Assembly: GCA_013396655.1 (NCBI GenBank)
Contig: WBMV01004349.1
Span: 102,554-166,553 of the forward strand
Direction of reading: 5' to 3'
Length of the DNA stretch: 64,000 bases
Source: Campylorhamphus procurvoides
Taxonomy: Eukaryota; Chordata; Aves; Passeriformes; Dendrocolaptidae
Both the position numbers and the translations under genes were made by a program. Positions within the stretch are counted from its first letter, which is position 1. Every line of letters begins with the position of its first letter. A model generated the notes under the pieces. That model saw only the letters and a list, made by a program, of their open reading frames with translations, had not been told where the DNA came from and made no database searches. Positions 52,001 to 61,000 of this stretch are shown here, one piece after another.

Positions 52001-55000
52001 GCCAGCTGGGGAGTGCAAGGTGGCCTGTCCTGTCCTCTCAAATCTCAGCAGCCCCTGCAAAAAACCTCAGCCAGGTCTTGGCACTGCACCCAGACAGCAC
52101 AAACAGGTCACAAAGAGCAGCCTGGATGTTCCTCTGTGTGCTGGAATGAAGAACCAACTTCATCACAATAAGTGGATGGTGGGTTTTAAGCAAATTCCCC
52201 AGACACATCCAACCCACAGGATGGGAGCACAAATCCATACACATTCAGAGATAACAGGACCCTCTTAAAGCCCCAAACAATTCATCCTGGTAATGGTTTA
52301 TCCTTCTCTTCCACCCAAGTGCTTCGGAGTAATCTCTAAAGGGTGAGCTGCCCAGCTGCCAAAAGGAGATGGCAAAAACCCTGGAGGACACAGTTCTAAA
52401 AGTCTGAGCCATTTCCTCCAGCTCATGTGAGCCCAGCACTGTGGCACCCTGCCTGCCCACCCCTCTCTCCAGTGAGTGGCCCAGTGACCCGTGGCACTCT
52501 GGGCACCTCAGAGGGGCTGCTGCTGCTCTTCCAGAGCTCTCCTAGCCAAGGGCAGAATGAAGAACAAATGGTTTTAGCACGGACTTTGTTTCATCGTTTG
52601 CTTCAGAACAAGTGTTTTCTCACATCACATTTTTTGAACATTTCAAAAAACCACTCCAATCAATAATCAATTTGCAAACGTGGTGCAGTCCTGAAGTTCA
52701 CTGCATGACCTGGGACGATTGCAAAGCCAAGTTGACATGTGGGGACATGCCTGGCATGGCAGTAATTCCTTTGAGAGAGGACTTGAAAGCAAAGACTGAG
52801 AAAGGAACTGAAGGGCAGATGTCAAGAAGACAGGAAGGAATGAGAGCAGAGCAAGAAGAGTGCAAAGGGAAATCTTAGGGCTTGGATGTGTTAGAAGGGG
52901 AAAGAGGAAGACTGACAGACACAGCCAGGTGGGAAAAGGGGAAATACGTTGGATGTGGTCTAGATAGCAATGAAAGTGTGGAGAAACATTATTAATCAAG
53001 TTCTCAAGATGTTACTTTTATCCTCCAGCACAAGGGACTGGTCATACTAGTATTTGGGCTCCAGAGACCCCTCATATATATATATATGTATCTATATATC
53101 TTACTCTGGGGTGTCCCTGCTAGTATAAGTCCATGGTAAGTTTTGAACCCAGCAAAGGAGCTGAAAATATGTGAGGAACATCAAGAGCCCAGGAAATTCC
53201 CATGGGGTTTTCTTTCATGTCTTCTGTAACCTCAGCACTGAGGATGTTTTAGGATCCCAGAGGGAATGACACTGCTTAGCCCTTCCTGGCAGTGCTCTCC
53301 AAGGCTGCCTCTGGAGGCACCTTCACAATTCAGGCAGCACATCTCCCCTCTCTCCCCACATTGTGTGGGGGCTTGGGGTCATGTTTAAGAGCTCAAAAAA
53401 GCAACTCCCCTCATGTTTCCAGTTCCCATCTGGTATTTGAAGGTCAGTAATTAATCCTGTGATTATGACTTTATGGAACCCACCATCTCCACCTCAAGTT
53501 CTGCAGCTCTGCAGTGGCAGCTTGAAGACAATGTCCACACACACACCCCACTCCCACTGCTGGGCTAAAAGCTTCCTGTCATCAGTCCCCTGTTGCAGCT
53601 GAGGAATAGGAATTAGTGTTCCTTAACTGCTGGAACTGAAGCTGGAGCATCTGCCCCATACAACTCCACTCAGTGTTTTCCCCCAGGAGAGCCTGTTACT
53701 GCCCAAGGCTGAGCACAAGGAGCTCCAGCCTGAGGTGTCTGCACTGTGGCAGCAACCTGCCCATGCTAAGGACAGCCCTCTGGCATTGGAGCACTGTTTC
53801 CTCTTCCAGTGACAGCTTTTTATGCTGGAAGCTGGGCTATGAGGAGCCAGCTCCACCCACGGGGGCCAAAGCTCAGTCCTCACTTTTATCCTCAAAGACA
53901 TTTTCTGTGCAATCTTCCCTGTTTTCTTTCCGTCCGTTTCAGTGGATCCTGGAGCAAAAGATGCCATTCCAGGAGGGATCTCAGCTCCCAGTGCCCTTCT
54001 CCACAACAGCAGGGCTGGAAAACACATCCTCCCATGCTGCCATTTGACCTTGGTCTTTGCAGAACTGGAAGCAGCCCCCAAAAGCAGAGGTGCTCTCTCT
54101 ACCACCCCCTCCTTGCAGCACGTTGCCCCAGCAAGTCCCACTGAAGCATTACCATGTGAAGCTGCTGAGTATTTAAATATTCATTAATTTTGGCAGCTTG
54201 ACAAATTTTCCTTAATGAATTCAAGCAAGGGAAAGAACACAGTGACTCCATGGCTTCTCTGATGAGGATTTCAGAGGAGCTGAAAGAGGAATTTCTGTTG
54301 CCTGCAGTGGCCTTCTCACCAAACACTGCAGACCGTGCAGTGCAGAAGGGAGAGTTTCTCAGCGTTAAGATGGCAAAATCCAATTATTAGGAAGCATCAA
54401 GTGACAGGGTAAGCACTAAACCTCATCTGGTCTCAATTAGCATGAGAAAAGGACACAATTAAGCAAGAGCTGCCCCCAGTCAGGATGGGACCACAAGGGC
54501 TTTCTGTGTTTTAAAGCTGCTCTCCAAGTTAGAATAACAAACCAAAGAGAAAAACAAATCAACTCCCCAAACTTCTCATCGTCTTCATTAATCTTTTCTG
54601 AATCCTCACATGAGCACGCTGCAAATTCAGCTCCTGCATCATGCCAGCTCTGGTACCACTTAATTGCTGGGGGTGTAATTAAAACACCACGTCAGCAGGC
54701 ACGGAACAGCAGCAACACATCCCTGTGGCTGCTAAAGGCAGCCAGGAGCTCCCCAGACAGCCTGCAAAGTCACCAGAGGAGGGACTGGGTATCTCCCAGC
54801 ACAGCACTTGCTTGCTGTAAAGTGTTCCACACGGACAGAGCAGGTCATCAATCCCCAAACTCAATTCCTTTCGAGCAAGAGGGAGCAGGGAAGCACCAGA
54901 GGGTTTGGTCACATGCAGGAGCTCCTCCTCACCTCCCAGCCAGACTCGCTCAAAGCATCAACAGTCAGAAAAGGAATATGAGCTCCTGAAGTTCCCAAAA

Positions 55001-58000
55001 TGCCTGTTTCAAGTTTGTCCTCATGTTACGGAGGGCTTTCCATCAATTCTTTTCCACCAAAGGGGCCCAGCTGGGAAACCTCCCAGTGTGCTGGCACGCT
55101 GGACCCTGCCTTCAAACCTGAGTTGGTGGGAGTTGGACCTTCTCTGAAAGCCCCTTGCACATGGCACAGGCTGCAGGAGCACAGACAGGTGGACAAGGCA
55201 ACAAGAGCATTCACCAGACACAGAGATCTCCTCAACAAGAAGGGCAGAACGTGCTTCTGCCACACTGCTGCTTTTATCCTCCCTCTTCAGAGGGTCAGAG
55301 CTGGAAACAAAGCCAGAAAGGCAGAAAGAACAAACTGCTGAAACAGGCCAAGTGCCCAAAATGAAAAGGTCTGAGACACATCCGTGGAGTCAGCAAGAAA
55401 AATGGGTGGAAAAACCCAACCACTTGACATAGCAAGAGCTGAGGTGAGATAATAAGTCTGAGGAGAAAACTAAAGGGAAAAAAAGGAGAAATGAAAAGAT
55501 GCCCTGATGAAATTATCTACAAATATCCTTCAAGAGCAGCTCCTCAGGGAAGGTTTAAACCCTCAGCCTGCAGGGAAGAGCAGTGGAGAGGGTCTCTGAG
55601 GGGCAGGAATTGCACTCCATGATCCTGGTGGGTCCCTCCCAGCTCAGGACATTCTGTGGTTCTGTAACAGCACAATCCCTTTTTTCCTTCCCCCCCCAAA
55701 GCCTGAGGGATTCCCAGATACTTCTGTATTAATTATTTACTTCCTATAAATGTTAGTTTTCAAACAGCTTTGCTAAGACAACCACAGCAAACCGAAGAAG
55801 GGGGTGCTGTATGTGGGAGGGCTAAAGGTCAGGATAATTATTTATGGGAGGGTTTGTGCCTTTGTTGCAGGGTTGATGTGTCATTAGTCTTGCAACTACA
55901 TTTCAAAGGTACAAATCCCCTTTCCTTCCCTCAAACTCCACAATGTTTCTAACTGAAATTAAGTTAGTGCTTAACAAAAGCACAACACTGTAATTTTAGA
56001 ACTGTATCGCTTCAAGTTGTTTTATTTTTATGCTCACAAGAGAAAGAAAACCTTTAGTTCCTCCGAGCCTTTTGTCATGACAAAGCCACAATGGTAATTA
56101 CTGGGAAGCTGCTGTTGGAAAAACCTCCCAATCTGCCTGTCACTGGGAAGGCAGACAAACATTCCCAAAATAACAACTAAAGACTTGATACTCCTGGAGT
56201 CCCAGGGACACACCACCTTGAATAAGTACCCACCACCCTGTCAGTATTTGCTCTCTCTGCTTGTGTGACCAGCACAATTCATGCTCTGAGAACCAGCTGG
56301 GAGGTGACTTTGTGTAATTATTATCCAAAGGCCACCCTGACTGTCAACAGTCTGTGCAGTGACCCATGAACACGTTTTTGGTTAGAACAGTTTTTAATCA
56401 CAGGATGGTTTTAAGTACCTCATTCCTCATCTCTTGAAGTTCCTTTGTTAATAGAAATGGGGAATCCAAGAACTCACTTTGCCCTTCCAAAGGCAAAATT
56501 TAGGGACTTCAGAGTAATTTTGTCCTTTCTCCAGCCTTCATTATATTCTCACTTTGAAAACAATCTTTTAAGAAAACCAAATCTTTATCTAACGACAATT
56601 TAGATGATTATTCAACTACAAAACCAGCATTCTGTACCTTTGTAGGGAACACACAATGCCCACAGCACCCACGTGCCAGCCTGAACCCCCTGAACAAGCA
56701 TTTTAGGCCACAGAGTTTCAGAGAAAGAAGAAATATCATATTTATCCCCCGTGCCATTGAACCCTCCTATTGCACAGATGCAGAAGTGAGCAGATGAATG
56801 GGCAGTGCCACTGCTGGGTGGGTGATGTGCATCCAGAGCCCCCCAAGCCAACCCAGCAGCAGCTCTGCAGAGAAGGACACCACAGGAGCAGCCCAGGCTC
56901 AGGGATGCTGCTCTTCCTTACCTCGCACGCTGCCCCTCCGCAGGCGGGAGCTTGCAAATCAAGTGGTAGAATAAAACAAATCAATCAATAGTTTGGCAAA
57001 AATTACAGCTGTGTTTACAGAAGGAAGGAAGGGAACGAGCAAAATGTGCAGGAGTGCACATGTTTTAGCACGACACAGGCTGGGGTAGAGGCAGAGATAG
57101 CAGCTGGTGACAAAGGACAAACCACAAGTGCTTTGTAGCTGTTGATGAGAGGCCTCCTGAGAAGCTCAGATCAAACAAGCTCCCTCTGCCCTGCTTTGTG
57201 TCTCCACAGGACAGAGCTTAGCTTGGACATGAAATCCTGAAATCAGCCCAGGTGAGGCACTGGAAGGGAGCAGGATGAAGGCACTCAAGGAACCAGCCAA
57301 ACAGGGGCTGTGCCCGCACCAAGGGACTAAGCAGGACAAGCTGGCACAAAGGAGCTCCAACCCCAAAGCACATGCTGACCCCAAGACAGAAATGTGGTGT
57401 TTCCATGGACTTCAGCAGACAGGCTGTGTGCAAGTTATATATCTTATTTCTGAGAGCTGTATTTCAAAGCACTTTGTTACAGCAGGGCTTCTGCAACACA
57501 GTGATGGAGACAACGAGGGCTTGAGACAAAGGGCAGCTCAATTCAGTCTCAACATAAAATTCTCAAAGTAAAAAGAGATTCCAAAGAAAAATGCCAGGAA
57601 TCATTTATTTCTAAAGCTCACCAGGGATTCAGCTGGAATTCTAATGGAGTGTTCAGCACACACCTTGTCCTTGTGTCTGCAGAAATACACTCTCTCTGTA
57701 AGGAAAGGCTGGCAGAGTGTGGGTACCTGGCCCTTTGGGTGACTATACAGATGAGAACATTGTCCATTAGAGGACATAACACCTCTTACTGCTCAGACTT
57801 CGAAGAACTTTGGGGACCTTTGAGATATTGTGAGCTACTTTCTAATATAAGAATCCACAGAGGAAAAAATCCATAGTGCAGGCCAACAGAAAGAAGCATC
57901 ATGTCCACTGCCCTGCTCACCTCCTGGTATTAAACTCAACTCAGGAGAAGTCTCAGGAGGTCACAAACACTGCTGTTCCTTCTGCAGAAATCTAGCACAA

Positions 58001-61000
58001 ATCCCCCAGCACGTTAAGTTTGTTTTCCCTCAGCTTCTCCCCAAACAGGAGGTCACAGGATGGGTTATCCTGAGGGATCTGTCACTGGATTTCTGTTATC
58101 CTGAGGGATCTGTCACTGGACTTCTGTTATCCTGAGGGATCTGTCACAGGATGGGTTATCCTGAGGGATCTGACACAGGATGGGTTATCCTGAGGGATCT
58201 GACACAGGATGTCTGTTATCCTGAGCGATATGTCACAGGATGGGTTATCCTGAGGGATCTGACACAGGATGGGTTATCCTGAGGGATCTGTCACTGGATT
58301 TCTGTAATCCTGAGGGATCTGTCACTGGATTTCTGTTATCCTGAGGGATCTGACACAGGATGGATTATCCTGAGGGATCTGACACAGCCCAAGACAGTGG
58401 CACTCTCGGATCTCGTAGCAATGCGCCAGCACGGACTGCTTTGGGTTGGAAGGGACCTTAAAGCCCATGCAGTGCCACCCCGTGCCACGGGCAGGGACAG
58501 CTCCCAGCAGCCCAGGTGTCTCCACGCCCCACACAGCCCCAGGTCAGTGACATACCTGGCCCCTCCGCCCCCCAGCACCAGCGCGATGGCGTTCCCGGTG
58601 AGGACACGGGCCAGGCGGGAGAAGTCGGAGTGCCGGTCCGGGGCCTTCTGGAACACACGCTCATACATCTCTATCTGCAGAGGAGAGGCACAGGGTGGTC
58701 ACTGCAGAGGCAGGGCAGGCACAGCCAACAGCGTCCTGCCAAAACATGGGGGCACTGGGGCATCTCTCCTGAGAGGGGGAGTTGAGGCTGCTCAGCCTGG
58801 AGAGGCAGAGCATGGACCAGGCTCTGCTTGGGGGACCCAGACATGGGACAAGAGGAATGGGCAGGAACTGATGCCCAGGAAGGTCCACCTGGACATGAGG
58901 AAGAACTTCGTTGCTGTGCAGTGACCCAGCACTGAGCAGAGACCAGGGAGGGTGTGGGGTCTCCTCACTGGGGGTACCCCAGACCCACCTGGCCACATCC
59001 TGGGTGACTGCTCCAGGGGACCTTGCTGGAGCAGGACTGGATGACCCACTGTGGTCCCTTCCAGCCCGAACCTGACCGTGTTCCAAAGTGGATTTCTGTT
59101 CCTCAAGGGAGCAGAGGATCAAAGAACCACCCCAACAGTTCTAGTGATCAGATGCTTCTCTCAGCCTTTTAATGCTGCTGGGAGAATGTCATGGTAGTGC
59201 AGGATTTCCTTTGGAGCTGTTTCTCTCTTGACAAGGATTTCAAGTTCCTGGGAAGCATCCCAGGCTGCCTCTGCCTTGCTTTTGGCAAACACAGGGATCC
59301 TCCCAACAAAAAGGATTCTCTGGCATGGACACACCTTTCAGTGCGACTCTGAGACAGTATTTACTGTCTTCAGGGTATAAAAAAGCCAAGTATGCATCCC
59401 TAAAGGAAACATGGGCCCCTTACCCCTGTCTCCTGTATCAAACTGAGGCCAGACAGATTTAAAGAGAACATTGTCTGAGTAAGAGCCTCAGAACATCTGG
59501 GAGAATCATTATCCCAGATCACTTCTGACACATGGATTACAGCTGAAGTGAGGGACAGCAAGGGGCCAGCCAGTGAAGCAGGAACCTCTTACCAGCTTGG
59601 GCAGACTCCTTTTGGAGAAGACTCTGCGTGGACAGTGGATGTGGAGATGAGCAGAACACCAGCTCCGCATGTTGAGCCATTCCACAGTGCGGGAAGGGAG
59701 AGGCCCATCCTCCTTATGGAGCAGGATGAGCTGCTTCTGGGCTCTCACTGCAGTGTTCTCCAGCATCTTCTCCAGCTACACAGGTGAGGGACACCAGAGG
59801 AACCAGGGGTCAGGTGGTGGATGCTCCAGGATCAGGCAAGAGGTATGACAGTCACACCCCCCATCTCACCCCTCCTGCCACCCGAACCCCCAGACATGAC
59901 AAGGACACTTTGCTGGGGCTCACACAGCACACAGAAGGCTAAAATCAGGCAAAGATCCAAACCTGAATGCTTTACACCTAAACCAGGCCAGGAAATGCAC
60001 AGCCCACAGTGTGTTCATGCAACTTGAGATGCTTCTCAAGCCTACAAACGTTTAGAGTGTGTTCTTCTTTCCCTTCCTTCCCATCAGTTCCCTTTTTCCT
60101 TCTTGTATGTCTGATTTGGATTTGTTTCTTGGTTCAGACAACTGCTGGCAGCTGCTCTGCCTGTGCTTCCTCCTCCCACACCCAGGCAGGAAGAACCAGC
60201 ATAGAGGACACACATGAAGGCTGCACGTGGGACCAGTCCAGGAGCCAGACTCAGCACTCCACAATCCTAAAAACACCCCTCAGTTCTGAATTTCTTGCAG
60301 GATTTATGTGCCTGGTCAAACTTCAGTAATAAAATATAAAAATAATAAAAATAGGTAATAAAGGAAAAAAATTACAGCTTACAATCTGTAATAAAATGTA
60401 TTAAATTATTCATACACTGCAATTTAGATCTACTTTTTCCTGGGCACACACCATGAAATTCAGCCAGGCAGAAAAGAATTTCTCTCTCTTTGTGGAGACC
60501 CTGCAAAGAAATTCTGGGCAGAAACTCAAAGCTTCAAAGCACTTCACTTTTGATTTACCATTGGCCAAAATGACTCTTTTAGAGGAAAAGAACTTCACTG
60601 GAAATACTCCTACATGGAACCTGCCCTTCCAGAGGGTTCTCCAGCAATTCTTTTCCCGTTTCTAACACACATTTCCCAGGAATATTTCCTTCTTTACTCT
60701 TCACTGGGTACTGCATCCAGGAAGGCTCCTGAGTGTGGAACAACACTGTTTGACCCAGGCTGCTGGAGCTGGAAGGAAAGGAATGGTGTTCCCAACCTCT
60801 CCCACCGTGGGCTCCTGGTCTCCCAGCCCCACGATGAGGATGCAGTCGGCCTGCCGGATGCAGCGCTGTGTCCAGGGGGTCAGGGAGCTGTCGGCCTGGT
60901 ACAGCACGATGCGGTGGATGTCCTCCTGCTGGCCCAGCCAGCTGGTCAGCCTGTACTCATGGATGCTGGGACAGAGCAGGAAAACATGGAATTCAGGGGG

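Larger units (their letters stand above)
45545..58555 (-). other. PNPLA7 intron 4 (13 kb)
   Basis: Largest intron in the window. It contains a TA tract, a short CR1 piece at 55,598 and, close to the donor, the 29/31-base minisatellite and a CR1 fragment. 45,600-53,000 shows nothing I recognise. Confidence 0.9.

Noticed and set aside
58052..58380. Regularly spaced repeats considered as a CRISPR array
   Set aside because: Units are directly adjacent with no unique spacers, in a vertebrate intron.
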